Part shown: piece by piece, positions 26,518 to 35,508 of the stretch | Position numbering within the stretch: position 1 is the first letter of the stretch | Layout of the letters: each line of letters opens with the position of its first letter | Translations under genes and position numbers: made by a program | The notes under the pieces: model-generated | The model's input: the letters and a program-made list of their open reading frames with translations, nothing else | Told to the model about the DNA's origin: nothing | Database searches by the model: none | Assembly (NCBI RefSeq): GCF_000507845.1 | Contig: NZ_KI669454.1 | Span: 1,466,746 to 1,530,745 of the forward strand | Source of the DNA: Helicobacter macacae MIT 99-5501 | GTDB taxonomy: Bacteria; Campylobacterota; Campylobacteria; Campylobacterales; Helicobacteraceae | Length of the DNA: 64,000 nt | Direction: 5' to 3'

Positions 26518-29151
26518 ATGCAAACTCCGCGCAAACTATCTGCAAGCACACTTGCAAGCCTCCCTCCACATTTGCCTATACAGCCACTTAGCAATCTACT
26601 TAAAAATCAAATCCACTCACGCAAGCCACTTACACAAGCAACCTTTAAGCAAAATATCGCTCTATCAGCCATAGCTTTTCTAAGCCTATCTAGCGTTCTA
26701 AATGCCAACCCAAATGAGATTAACTTACAGGGGGGGGGGGCAGCACAAAATACAACACAAAATGTCTTAGAAAAAAATAGCACCAAAGAGCATTCCACTC
26801 AAACCACCTCGCAAAATCCTCAAACCACTTCACAAAACTCCACCCAAAATCCTATCTCTACAAACCAAAGCGATTATCAAGCAAACTCCTCCCAAGATTC
26901 CCTCATAGATTCTCTGCAAAATCCACAAACCACTTCACAAGATTCCACAATAGATTCCACCCAAAATATACAAACAAATCAATATGACAAAAAATCCAAA
27001 CGCTACAACAAACTAATAAAACACGAAAGCAAATATGACGACCTCCAAGCAAAGCAGCTTGATAGAGTAGTAGTAAGTGCGAGTGGCTATGAGCAAGACA
27101 TAAAAAACGCTCCCGCTTCAGTTAGCATTATCCCAAAAGAAGAGATTCTCACGCGCCCAGTGCGTGATATTGGCGAAGCGGTGCAAGATGTGCCCGGCGT
27201 GTATGTGGAGAGTGATAAGACAGGGTTTAACAAAATTTCAATGCGTGGGCTTAGCTCTGCTTATACGCTTATTTTGATTGATGGCAAACGCCAAAATGTC
27301 GCGCAGGGCTTTAGCTCTAATGGTTTTGGCGAGGCACTAAATGCAAATATCCCACCGCTTAGTATGATAGAGCGAATCGAAGTGATTCGCGGTCCTGCAA
27401 GCACGATTTATGGCTCTGACGCGATGGGCGGCGTTATCAACATTATCACAAAAAAGCATACGGATAAAACACAAAGCGGTATGCAACTTGACGCAAAATT
27501 TAGCGAAAATCCCAATGTCTTTGGCAATATCTATGGCGCAAATGGCTATGTAACCACGCCTTTACTTAAAAATATGCTCTCACTTAATTTGCGCGGTGGA
27601 TATAAGATAGGAGAGCAAAATACCTTTCTAAAACCTGCAGGATTAAACGGCACAAACGGCGGAAGTGGAGGTGGGACGAATCCATACACTAATCCTTACG
27701 CCACGCATTCCGCTACGGGATTTACAAATTGGAATGCTGGACTTAGGCTAAACTACACACCCGAACCGCACAATAGCCTTTATTTTGACGCGGAGGCTTA
27801 TTTCGCTCGTGTAGGTTCGCTAAATACTTCGCGCAATCAAATCACAGGAATCCGCGATTTTTATAAAATCAATTCCGTGCTAAACCACGATGCGAATTAT
27901 GATTGGGGTAAAATCAACACTTATGTGCAGTATTCTGCCACTTTGTGGGCTTCACACTATGGATATACGGCAAATACTAGCACACCAAGCACTAGCGCAA
28001 GTGTAGCAGTGGGTGCTAGTAAAGGTGCTGGGGTGAATTGGGGCGCAGCAAGTATAAACCAAGATGTGGTATTTCAAAGCACTTACAACAATAGCTTTGA
28101 TTTAGGCTGGGCTGGTGCGATAATCTTTAATGGTGGGGTTTATTACCTATATGAAAATCTATGGCGCAAGTCAAATGGCACTAAAATGGATATGCACCAA
28201 GTAGCACTTTTTGGCGAAGCAGAATATTTGATAAATGAATATATAAGCACCACTTTGGGTTTGCGCATAAATTATAGTAATAAATTTAACTCTCTAGCCG
28301 TGCCAAATCCGCGCTTTTATCTCAATGTCAATCCCACAAATTATCTCACATTTAAAGCTGGAATCTCAAGCGGTGTATTAGCCCCACAGCTAAGCTATCT
28401 CTATGATGGGTGGAATATGACTTCTGCAAATGCAGGTGTGCTTGGCAATAAAAATATTCAGCCTGAAAAGAGCTGGAATTACGAGCTAAGCGGGATTTTG
28501 GACTTTGAGGCTGTGAATCTAACGCTAACGGGATATTACACAGATTTCCGTGATAAAATCTCTACGCAACCATACACTGACGCAACCTGCACAAATGATA
28601 GCACTTGCTCGATTGTGCGAAATGTGGATAAATCACTCATCACAGGCGCGGAGGCGAGTTTTAAGCTAAAGCCGATTTATTATGGAATTGGGCTTGATAT
28701 GAGCTATTCATTTGCCTACACAAAGATTTTGAGCGCAGCTTCACAAGGGTCGGCAAATGCCGAATACTACAAAGGCGAACCGCTAAACCTTATCCCACGA
28801 CATAGCTTTGTGATAAAGCCCAGCTACAAAATTGGCGGATTTGAGGCATTTTTGCGCTGGAGTGGGAAATTTCAAACGCCTACGCCAACTCCCGCACCAA
28901 ATAATAGCACCGCAGGAAACAACCTTGTGCGTGGGGCTATCGGCAAATACTACAAAAACTATCAAATCTTAGATTTGTCTCTTAGCTATAAGTTTTCAAA
29001 TGGGCTTGGTGCGACATTTGCGGTAAATAACCTGCTAAATACGAATTTTTGGGAGCCTATTTTGTTTAGCAGCAATCAAAACTACACGAATCAATATCAA
29101 CGAATCCTACCTAGCCGAAACTATTGGCTGACATTGAGATATGATTTTTAG
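26518..29151 (+). CDS. TonB-dependent outer membrane receptor with in-frame poly-G tract
   Basis: The 877-residue precursor has a long basic N-terminus, a hydrophobic signal core at about 46-62 (IALSAIAFLSLSSVLNA), a Gln/Asn/Ser/Thr-rich linker (75-170), then a plug domain from about 183 (DRVVVSASGYEQDIKNAPASVSIIPKEEI ... PGVYVESDK ... SMRGLSSAYTLILIDGKR ... IERIEVIRGPASTIYGSDAMGGVINIITKK) and a 22-stranded barrel ending in YDF. It resembles colicin/siderophore receptors (CirA or FrpB type); the substrate is not clear. A run of 11 G (26730-26740) encodes Gly72-74. In the present state the frame is on; 10 or 12 G would stop within about 20 codons. Confidence 0.92.
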   Translation: MQTPRKLSASTLASLPPHLPIQPLSNLLKNQIHSRKPLTQATFKQNIALSAIAFLSLSSVLNANPNEINLQGGGAAQNTTQNVLEKNSTKEHSTQTTSQNPQTTSQNSTQNPISTNQSDYQANSSQDSLIDSLQNPQTTSQDSTIDSTQNIQTNQYDKKSKRYNKLIKHESKYDDLQAKQLDRVVVSASGYEQDIKNAPASVSIIPKEEILTRPVRDIGEAVQDVPGVYVESDKTGFNKISMRGLSSAYTLILIDGKRQNVAQGFSSNGFGEALNANIPPLSMIERIEVIRGPASTIYGSDAMGGVINIITKKHTDKTQSGMQLDAKFSENPNVFGNIYGANGYVTTPLLKNMLSLNLRGGYKIGEQNTFLKPAGLNGTNGGSGGGTNPYTNPYATHSATGFTNWNAGLRLNYTPEPHNSLYFDAEAYFARVGSLNTSRNQITGIRDFYKINSVLNHDANYDWGKINTYVQYSATLWASHYGYTANTSTPSTSASVAVGASKGAGVNWGAASINQDVVFQSTYNNSFDLGWAGAIIFNGGVYYLYENLWRKSNGTKMDMHQVALFGEAEYLINEYISTTLGLRINYSNKFNSLAVPNPRFYLNVNPTNYLTFKAGISSGVLAPQLSYLYDGWNMTSANAGVLGNKNIQPEKSWNYELSGILDFEAVNLTLTGYYTDFRDKISTQPYTDATCTNDSTCSIVRNVDKSLITGAEASFKLKPIYYGIGLDMSYSFAYTKILSAASQGSANAEYYKGEPLNLIPRHSFVIKPSYKIGGFEAFLRWSGKFQTPTPTPAPNNSTAGNNLVRGAIGKYYKNYQILDLSLSYKFSNGLGATFAVNNLLNTNFWEPILFSSNQNYTNQYQRILPSRNYWLTLRYDF
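26730..26740 (+). repeat. Poly-G(11) tract in TonB receptor
   Basis: Eleven consecutive G, at codons 71-75, between the signal peptide and the plug. With 10 G the frame reads QHKIQHKMS then stop; with 12 G it reads SSTKYNTKCLRKK-like residues then stop. Only lengths of 11 plus or minus 3 keep the gene open. Confidence 0.85.
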
Positions 29152-29270
29152 ATTCGTAAAAATTATTGACACGAATCGTGGATTTATTGCGATTGCAACA
29201 GCATAGAATTGTGGCAATCTATACGCTCATTGTCATTGCGAGGCGAATCGTAGATTTGCGCAAAGCAATC

Positions 29271-29312
29271 TATTTCCCCCTCCCTCTGCGGAGGGGGACA
29301 AAGGGGGTGGGT
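29271..29312 (+). repeat. GC-rich hairpin repeat, family B copy 3
   Basis: CCCCCTCCCTCTGCGGAGGGGG followed by ACAAAGGGGGTGGGTT, a variant of the element at 4539 and 62211. It sits inside a family C array. Confidence 0.7.
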
Positions 29313-29319
29313 TCTTTTT

Positions 29320-29428
29320 CGTCATTGCGAGCAAGTCGCAAGACTTGCGTGGCAATCTAAAGAAAAAAAAAGATAGAGAAAAAGAATAGATTGCCACGAG
29401 AATCCTTGTGGATTCTCTCGCAATGACG
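29320..29428. repeat. REP-like paired element, family C copy 1
   Basis: Terminal arms CGTCATTGCGAG / CTCGCAATGACG are perfect over 12 bp. Inside are hairpins GCAAGTC-GCAA-GACTTGC (29331-29348) and AGAATCC-TTGT-GGATTCT (29399-29416), and inner arms CGTGGCAATCT / AGATTGCCACG (perfect over 11 bp). The left unit is repeated exactly, in inverse orientation, at 62413-62445. Confidence 0.82.
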
Positions 29429-29640
29429 ATTGAGGGTGGATTGCCACGAATCTGACAAGTCAAATTCCAGCAATGACGGGAGTGGCGGACTGCTTCGTTG
29501 TGGCTTTTAGCCACTGCCTCGCAAAACAAGCGTAGTGCAGTTTCTTTAGAAAGCCTTTGGCTTCTTTAGTAAAACAAGGCGAAGCGAAGTTTCTTTAGTA
29601 ATGACGAATTTTTCCGCGTTTTTACTCACGCAAAAAAACA

Positions 29641-29719
29641 CCCACCCCCAAACCCCCTCGTGCTAAGGGAGGGGGTTTTTAAAAAGTCAAACACGGTTAC
29701 TCTAAGGGAGGGGGGCTTT
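29641..29719 (-). repeat. GC-rich hairpin repeat, family B copy 4
   Basis: The reverse-oriented copy (ACCCACCCCCAAACCCCCT ... CTAAGGGAGGGGG) has a second GGGAGGGGGGC arm at 29708-29717 and the TGCTAAGGGAGG flank, matching copy 2 in reverse. Confidence 0.7.
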
Positions 29720-29817
29720 AAAGTCGCAAAAACACCCTCCGCTAGAATTTTATCATTTGGGAAAGCTTAAAAAGATTTTACACAAGCCTAGTTGTTTTTA
29801 TCATATTATAAAAACAT

Positions 29818-29904
29818 TTGTCATACTTAAGGGCGTAGCTCGAAGTATCCAAAGCAAAATCAAGTAGAGATATTTCGGTTTCTTGCGAAACCTCAATATG
29901 ACAA
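29818..29904. repeat. REP-like element, family A copy 3
   Basis: TTGTCATACTTAAGG at the left and CCTCAATATGACAA at the right form near-perfect terminal inverted repeats. Inside are GGGCGTAGCTC, CGAAGTATC, GAGATATTTCGG and a hairpin GGTTTC-TTGC-GAAACC. At 87 bp it is the shortest complete copy. Confidence 0.82.
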
Positions 29905-29950
29905 GATAATAAATAAAAACAACTTAACAAAAATCTAAAGCTACAAACTC

Positions 29951-30727
29951 CTAATACCATACTTTGGCGAAATATAGCCCATTTGCACTCACAGGCTCTC
30001 GCCAAGCAGGTTTTTCCCCGCGTAGTTGGGAGAGAAAATCGCCAAAGTCCACTTCCCCCCTTGATACTGCTAGGCTAGCCCCTATCATCAGCCGCACCTG
30101 TGCGCGCAAAAATCCATCTCCCTCAATATAGATTCCAAAGCACTCATTGCCACCCCACTTAGATAGGCAAATTCTCTTTAGCCTAGTCGCATAAATCGTG
30201 CGTGTGGTTGTTTTGGCACTTGAGTTTGATTTTCTAAATAGTGCAAAATTATGCGTCCCTACAAATGCGTGTAAGCATTTTTGTAGCTTATCTACCTGCC
30301 CTACCCGCTCTAGTGCGACAAATGGTGCAAGAAATGGGCTTTGAAAATGTGGGGAGAAAAGATACAAATACGCGCGTTTTTTGGCGTCTTTTATCGGGCA
30401 AAAACTAAAATCCACTTCCTTTAAAGAGCGGATTTTGATATGAGGGTAGATTTTGGGAGCTAGGATTTTTGCTAGCTTAGATTCTTCCCAAAAGCTAGGC
30501 GCGTAAAACCGCACAACCATTCCTAGCGAATGCACACCTTTATCAGTGCGCCCAGCTCCAAGCACACTAGAATCTATGCCTATACTTTGCAGTGCCTCGC
30601 CTATTTTTTCGCTCACGCTTATGATATTGCGTGATTTTTGTGGGGCAAATCCACTAAACGCACCGCCGTTATACGCGATTTTTAGCGCGAAAGTTTTTTG
30701 CAGATTTTGCTTTTGTAGCGTTTGCAT
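29951..30727 (-). CDS. truA: tRNA pseudouridine synthase A
   Basis: Modifies U38-40 of tRNA anticodon arms. I choose the ATG at 30727 (MQTLQKQNLQKTFALKIAYNGGAF), just after the lptF stop, because the family starts close to the KIAYNG motif. The longer frame from 30802 would overlap lptF by 71 bp. Catalytic Asp62 is in GAGRTDKGVHSLG. FRKSNSSAKTTTRTI and IYIEGDGFLRAQVRLMIG are further family segments. 258 residues is the usual length. Confidence 0.92.
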   Translation of the reverse strand: MQTLQKQNLQKTFALKIAYNGGAFSGFAPQKSRNIISVSEKIGEALQSIGIDSSVLGAGRTDKGVHSLGMVVRFYAPSFWEESKLAKILAPKIYPHIKIRSLKEVDFSFCPIKDAKKRAYLYLFSPHFQSPFLAPFVALERVGQVDKLQKCLHAFVGTHNFALFRKSNSSAKTTTRTIYATRLKRICLSKWGGNECFGIYIEGDGFLRAQVRLMIGASLAVSRGEVDFGDFLSQLRGEKPAWREPVSANGLYFAKVWY

Positions 30728-30731
30728 TAGC

Positions 30732-31748
30732 CTAATATCGCCTAAAAATAAATCTCCGATACAGCACATAAGAGCCCACAAGCCACACCAAAGGTAACGC
30801 AATAGTCCCTATAAGTGGTGCGTTTTGGCTCAAAACATACATAGCCACAAAATACCCCGCTACACTCACAAGCAAATACACATAGCTAAGATTTCTTTGA
30901 AATCTTGGATTTGCCACGCCAAAAAGCACTACTAAAAACACACTAGCGATAGGAAAAAGCGAAGCAAGCACCGCTTGGGCAAACCGCCTTGCTTGCGAGC
31001 TATTTCCCTCAAAAGCACTGCTCCAATACTCTATCAAATCATAGGAGCTAAGGCTTATGTCTTCGGTTTTGGAGTTTAGCCTCATTTTGGCAAAATATGC
31101 TTTTTGCACCTCATCAGGCTTAGCAAAATAAGCACTCCCGCTAGAAAGTAGCAGGCTAAATACGCCATCTTCGTTGGTAAGCTCCCCCTCTTTTGCTGTG
31201 ATAAAGATTTCGTTATTTTCTATCGCGCTAGAAAAAAGCACCAAGCCTTTATAATGTCGATTGTTTGCTTCATCTGCATACACGAGCCAATCCCCAAGCC
31301 TTTGCCCAAATTCGCCCGCTTTTATGTTGATATTGACTTCGGCTTTTTTTTGATTGGCAAAGCTAGTGTATGCCGAGCGCGTGATAGGGATAAGTGCTAG
31401 CGAAAACACAAGTAGCACAACGCTTACAAATCCGCTTATCCACACAAATGAGCGCAAAATCTTGCGCGGGGAAATCCCAAGCGAGAAAAACACTAGCAAT
31501 TCATAATCATAAGAAAGCCTTGATAGCCCAAGCACACACGCACAAAAAAATGTAATAGGGATAACAAAAAAAATCGCATTTGGAATCGCATAAGAAAAAA
31601 GCTGCAACAAGTCAAAAATGTTGATTTTTATCGCCTGTGTAGCAGCAGAGAGTGAGATAAGTAGCACGATAGAAGCCACAAAAAATAGCACCAAAAAAAA
31701 CGGCATAAAAATCTGTCCCACAGCATAAAAAAGGTAGCGTTTCATCAT
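30732..31748 (-). CDS. lptF: LptF/LptG-type LPS export permease
   Basis: The 338-residue inner membrane permease has hydrophobic segments near 8-33, 48-75, 96-120 and three near the C-terminus (about 262-325), with a periplasmic domain between. LSRLSYDYELLVFFSLGISPRKILRSF is the YjgP/YjgQ signature. It extracts LPS from the inner membrane together with LptB2 and passes it to LptC/LptA. Whether it is F or G cannot be settled from one gene. The gene precedes truA, as remembered for HP0362-HP0361. Confidence 0.85.
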   Translation of the reverse strand: MMKRYLFYAVGQIFMPFFLVLFFVASIVLLISLSAATQAIKINIFDLLQLFSYAIPNAIFFVIPITFFCACVLGLSRLSYDYELLVFFSLGISPRKILRSFVWISGFVSVVLLVFSLALIPITRSAYTSFANQKKAEVNINIKAGEFGQRLGDWLVYADEANNRHYKGLVLFSSAIENNEIFITAKEGELTNEDGVFSLLLSSGSAYFAKPDEVQKAYFAKMRLNSKTEDISLSSYDLIEYWSSAFEGNSSQARRFAQAVLASLFPIASVFLVVLFGVANPRFQRNLSYVYLLVSVAGYFVAMYVLSQNAPLIGTIALPLVWLVGSYVLYRRFIFRRY

Positions 31749-31757
31749 TTTTGTGCC

Positions 31758-32888
31758 TTACATTGCTAGATAGATACCTTTTGCTATGCCGCCTAGCACG
31801 ACAAAAGGGATAAGCGGTATGCGGCTAAAAAACTCCAAAGATTTTTTAGAATCCAAAAACTTATGCAGGCCAAGTGCGCCTAAAAAATCGCTTTTTGATT
31901 TTGCTGATTTTTTGGATTTTGTGTGTTTTGGGTAGTTTTTAGCGATTAGTCCAAGTGAAATCTTAGCACAAATAAATGCAACGCTAGCCAACACACAGCC
32001 CCAAAAAATACTACCAATCAAAAATGTAAATCCAAATAACCCACCAAAGCCAGCGCAAAAAATAATATCCCCCTCGCCCAAAATCTCTTTGCCCCTTAAA
32101 AGGACTTTGCCAAGTAATAATGCAAGAGATAGTAGCCCAGCAGCACACAGCGCGTGAAGTAGCACTTGGACAAAGTCATAAAACAAGCCATAAAAACTAT
32201 GCGACATAAAAAACACTTTGCAAAGACAAAATGCCAAAAACACGACATTGTGCCAATCAAGCACAGCTAAATACTTGCAATCAAAAGCACAAAGCACAAA
32301 CATAAACCCGAACAACGCACAAACATACACAAAAGCTAGAATCCTAATCAAATCATCGCCAAAGCCACTTTGCCACTCGCTAAAACCAATATTACCAAAA
32401 CCACTGCCAAAAATCTCATAACGATATGGCACAAAATCTTGCAAATAAAACAAATAAGAATCAAAAATCTCTTTGTAAGAAAAAATATAGGGATAAAAAT
32501 CCAACTTGCCAAACACCACAAACAAACACCCTGCAAAAAATGCCAAGAAAAAACGGCGATGATTTTTAGACAAAAAAGTTATTAAGATTTTTGAGATTTT
32601 GCTAGGGGATTTGAAAAATTTTTTATATTTTTTGTTTTTGGATTTTATGCGAGAGTTTGTGAAAAAATCTATGAGAGAATTTGTGCGAGATTTTGCGCAA
32701 GTGTTTGCATAACTTCTTGCGTGGTATTTTTTGTTAGATTTTTGGATAGATTTTGAAGTATTTGCACTCTCATATATATACTCATCTAGCGAGTTATCAA
32801 ACATTTGTCTTGCAAACATTTGTTTTGTGAGATAATACACAAGCAAAAATACAAGCCCGCCACCCAAAATCACATAAAAACTCTCCAC
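31758..32888 (-). CDS. A24-type prepilin peptidase-like membrane protein
   Basis: The 376-residue polytopic protein ends in an A24 aspartic protease-like domain. GEGD is at 271-274 with catalytic candidate Asp274, and the first Asp is likely Asp203 in CAFDCKYLAVLD. The usual N-terminal methylase domain with paired CxxC is missing; instead residues about 40-100 are Lys/Ser/Asn-rich low complexity. No pilin or type II secretion gene lies nearby. It ends 9 bp before the lptF ATG. The family call is moderate and the substrate unknown. Confidence 0.65.
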   Translation of the reverse strand: MESFYVILGGGLVFLLVYYLTKQMFARQMFDNSLDEYIYESANTSKSIQKSNKKYHARSYANTCAKSRTNSLIDFFTNSRIKSKNKKYKKFFKSPSKISKILITFLSKNHRRFFLAFFAGCLFVVFGKLDFYPYIFSYKEIFDSYLFYLQDFVPYRYEIFGSGFGNIGFSEWQSGFGDDLIRILAFVYVCALFGFMFVLCAFDCKYLAVLDWHNVVFLAFCLCKVFFMSHSFYGLFYDFVQVLLHALCAAGLLSLALLLGKVLLRGKEILGEGDIIFCAGFGGLFGFTFLIGSIFWGCVLASVAFICAKISLGLIAKNYPKHTKSKKSAKSKSDFLGALGLHKFLDSKKSLEFFSRIPLIPFVVLGGIAKGIYLAM

Positions 32889-32925
32889 CTAAAACCTACC
32901 TAAATCCACACAAAATCTAAAAAAT

Positions 32926-33696
32926 CTAAAATCCAAACCCAATCTCTACCCCAGCCAAAAAATTATCGCTTTTAGGATAGTGCCACGCGTTTATGGGGCT
33001 TGACTTCCCAAGCGATTCATATCGCAGATTTGTCCGCATATAATAGTGAAATCGCTTCAATATACGATAAGAAAACCCGACATACCCACCAAGTGCGTAG
33101 CTATACGCGCTTATGGTAGAATCTTTTTTGTCCTTATCTGCGCTAAATCCATAATATCCATTTACTACCACATCATAGCCCACCCCATATTCTAAGCGGA
33201 TTTTGCGACTAAGCGGGACTCTGCCCTCTACTTCTACTCCTATATACTGAAGCATTCTAGAAAATCCGCGCTTGCCGCTAATATCGCTAAGGTAAGAATC
33301 AAGTGTATAGAGGACATTTAGATAGATAGGCGAAGTGGCTTTGTAAGTATTTGCGCCAAATTTCACGCGCATTTGCGTGCCGAAGTTTGTAGCGTTCACC
33401 TCTATGTCGCTTGGTAAAAAGCTCGCTTTCATATCGTTTTTTAGATTGCTTTTGCCAAAGCCTAAATTCAAATCCCCCACAAGCTGAATTTGCCCATTTG
33501 CAGGTGCGATTCTGCCGTGAATAGTGATAAACCCACCAGCATTTTCATTGATATTTTGTGGGGAGTCGGCTCTAGGCGATAAATGCGTGTAGTAAAATCC
33601 GCCACCACCAAAACGGACATTCTCTCCCTTTCTCTCGCAAAACTCTCCACCACCTTGCAATAAGCACGAAATCAAAAGGGTAGGCAAAAACGACAT
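32926..33696 (-). CDS. Outer membrane beta-barrel protein, unknown role
   Basis: The 256-residue protein has a short signal-like start (MSFLPTLLISCLLQG) and alternating beta-strand patterns throughout (GGFYYTHLSPRAD, IQLVGDLNLGFGK, IRLEYGVGYDVVVNGYYGFSAD, ALGGYVGFSYRILKRFHYYMRTNLRYES). It ends in GVEIGFGF with a C-terminal Phe, typical of barrel proteins. I do not recognise a named family. The region upstream contains a long imperfect inverted repeat array (33740-34075). Confidence 0.7.
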   Translation of the reverse strand: MSFLPTLLISCLLQGGGEFCERKGENVRFGGGGFYYTHLSPRADSPQNINENAGGFITIHGRIAPANGQIQLVGDLNLGFGKSNLKNDMKASFLPSDIEVNATNFGTQMRVKFGANTYKATSPIYLNVLYTLDSYLSDISGKRGFSRMLQYIGVEVEGRVPLSRKIRLEYGVGYDVVVNGYYGFSADKDKKDSTISAYSYALGGYVGFSYRILKRFHYYMRTNLRYESLGKSSPINAWHYPKSDNFLAGVEIGFGF

Positions 33697-34090
33697 ACAA
33701 ACTCCTTAACTTAAATTTATAAAAGATTTTAGGATAAAGCATTGTATCAAAGCAAAATAAAGCAAAACCTAGTAAGGCAAATTTTAGCAAAGCAAAAATT
33801 AGTAGAGTGAAATTTAGCGAAGCAAAATAAAGCAAAATCAAACACAACACTGCAAGAAAACCACAAAAATCAAACAAAAACAATGCCATATCTCATTAAC
33901 CATACCAAATCAAAGTGGCTACCAAAAAAAGTTCTGTAAAAAACTTCGCACTAGCTAAATTTGGGATTTTGATTTTGTTATGGCTAAAACTTGATTTTGC
34001 TTTACTTTACTTTACTTGGCTTGATTTTGCTTGATTTGGCTTGCTTGATTTTAGTTGCTAGGGGCTTGCGCTTGACTTTTAGTTGGCTTA
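33697..34090. repeat. Degenerate AGCAAAAT arrays in inverted orientation
   Basis: About 33750-33835 is a run of AAAGCAAAAT/TAGCAAAGC-like units, and about 33990-34075 is its inverse (TTTTGCTTTACTT, TTGATTTTGCTTGA). The two arms could pair over many tens of bases. The 394-bp gap carries no gene; it includes the promoter of the barrel protein gene. Confidence 0.55.
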
Positions 34091-34777
34091 CTATTGCATC
34101 GTCCCTTTTACAATCGGCACAAAAAGACAATCTTCTAGCACCTCCTCATCTACAAGCCTACCACTATTTTTCAAAAATCGCTTGATGACTTGCCTTTGCT
34201 CCACTTTGCCACTTGGTGTGGTGCGCTCTTCAAGCATAGGTGCTAGCAGGATTCCCCCCTCCTCTAGCTGCTTGATAAGCGCGCTAGGGACGCTATCCTC
34301 TAAGCACGCAGAGAGTAAAATCCTATCATAAGGCGCATACTCTGCCCAGCCACTTTGCCCATCGCCAAACTTCGTGTTGATATTTAGCACCCCACTTGCG
34401 CGAATTTTTTCTCGTGCTTGGAGCAAAAGCCTCTCAATCCGCTCTATGCTAAAAACACGGCGAAATCCGGCCTTTGCAAGCACCATAGCTTGATAGCCAC
34501 TGCCTAGTCCCACTTCTAGCACGCTATCGCCCTGCCCTAGATATTGCGTCATTTTTGCCACTGTGAGAGGCGAGCTGATAAACTGCGCTCCTTGTATTGG
34601 CAAAGGATTTAGCTCATAAGCCAAATGGCTAAAATCACTCACAAAATCAATTCTATTGACACTCATTAGGGCTTCTCTTACCCACGATTCTAGCTCTAGA
34701 TTTTGAGAAGCAAACGCTTTTGCAATGTCATCACACATAGATTCTAGTTGACGGATTTGGGCTAGCCTCTCTATCAC
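34091..34777 (-). CDS. pcm: Protein-L-isoaspartate O-methyltransferase
   Basis: The 228-residue repair enzyme methylates isoaspartyl residues. LPIQGAQFISSPLTVAKMTQYL (substrate region), the SAM motif VLEVGLGSGYQAMVLAKAG and VFSIERIERLLLQAREKI are diagnostic. The C-terminal EEGGILLAPMLEE fits as well. Its ATG overlaps the nitrilase stop by 4 bp. Confidence 0.93.
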   Translation of the reverse strand: MIERLAQIRQLESMCDDIAKAFASQNLELESWVREALMSVNRIDFVSDFSHLAYELNPLPIQGAQFISSPLTVAKMTQYLGQGDSVLEVGLGSGYQAMVLAKAGFRRVFSIERIERLLLQAREKIRASGVLNINTKFGDGQSGWAEYAPYDRILLSACLEDSVPSALIKQLEEGGILLAPMLEERTTPSGKVEQRQVIKRFLKNSGRLVDEEVLEDCLFVPIVKGTMQ

Positions 34778-35508
34778 TGCGTAAGCCTTATATTTATGTA
34801 TTTTCGCATTTTTTCGACCTCATCTAGCTCGATTGTGTGGCTGATGACTTGAGCTTCATCATCGGCATAGACTTTGCCATAGGGCGTGATAATCGCACTA
34901 GATTTTGCCATTTGCAAGTTTGCGCCACCACTTGCTATGACAAAGCATTGATTGGCTATGGCTAGGGCTTTGCAAAGCGTCTCAAAATGCTCTTTTCTAG
35001 CTTTGCCCCATTGAGCTGGCACAAAAATCACTTCAACCCCACTTAGCCGCTTCCATAAGTCAATGAAGCGTAGCTCAAAGCAGATAAGCGCACCACAAGT
35101 GATATTGCCGATTTTAAATGGAATCATCTCATTTAGCCCACCACTTGCAAAATGCAGATGCTCATCGCCTAGCAAAAATAGCTCGTGCTTTGCTTGCTTG
35201 TGGATAAGCTCGCCATTACAAAAGACTTTTAGGTTGTTATAAAACTTGTGGTTTTTCTTTTCTATCATCGTAGTGATTATCGTGCGTCCGCCTAGACTTG
35301 CTTCTAGTAGCTCTTGAGTAGCAATCTTGCTAAACTCATCTGCTTTGTCCATTTTTTGGTAGCAAAACCCACTTAGTGCAAGCTCGGGCGTGAGTATCAC
35401 GCTATCCTCATCACTAGATTTTGCCACCTCCAAGATTGCTTGTAGATTTTGACTAAAATCCTGCTTTGTTTTGATTTGCAACGAATAGATTTTCTTAGAA
35501 GTCATCAA
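34774..35508 (-). CDS. Carbon-nitrogen hydrolase (nitrilase superfamily)
   Basis: The 244-residue protein has the Glu-Lys-Cys triad: E42 in [11 protein letters not shown]107 in KQAKHELF and C143 in [10 protein letters not shown]. Members act as amidases, N-carbamoylases or omega-amidases; the substrate is not deducible. It overlaps nrdB by 14 bp upstream and pcm by 4 bp downstream, so the three are co-translated. In H. pylori, as I recall, pcm and nrdB are direct neighbours, so this gene looks inserted or lost in that lineage. Confidence 0.88.
   Translation of the reverse strand: MMTSKKIYSLQIKTKQDFSQNLQAILEVAKSSDEDSVILTPELALSGFCYQKMDKADEFSKIATQELLEASLGGRTIITTMIEKKNHKFYNNLKVFCNGELIHKQAKHELFLLGDEHLHFASGGLNEMIPFKIGNITCGALICFELRFIDLWKRLSGVEVIFVPAQWGKARKEHFETLCKALAIANQCFVIASGGANLQMAKSSAIITPYGKVYADDEAQVISHTIELDEVEKMRKYINIRLTQ

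Larger units (their letters stand above)
29152..29950. other. Intergenic repeat cluster between the TonB receptor and truA
   Basis: These 799 bp contain no supported gene. They hold two family B hairpins (29271-29312, 29641-29719), several family C units (29227-29480) and one family A element (29818-29904). Short open frames across the region (for example 29233-29529 on minus) are translations of repeats. Confidence 0.75.

Noticed and set aside
26518-29151. Poly-G tract as a sequencing or assembly error
   Set aside because: Possible in principle, but the frame is open as given and a second G tract (49224-49239) and several A/T tracts show that such tracts are normal in this genome.
29233-29529. 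98-residue frame across the repeat cluster
   Set aside because: Made entirely of family B and C repeat sequence, no ribosome site or domain.
33572-33889. 105-residue minus-strand frame rich in LLxFALL
   Set aside because: Hydrophobic appearance comes from the degenerate AGCAAAAT array; it overlaps the barrel protein gene in another frame and lacks any family feature.
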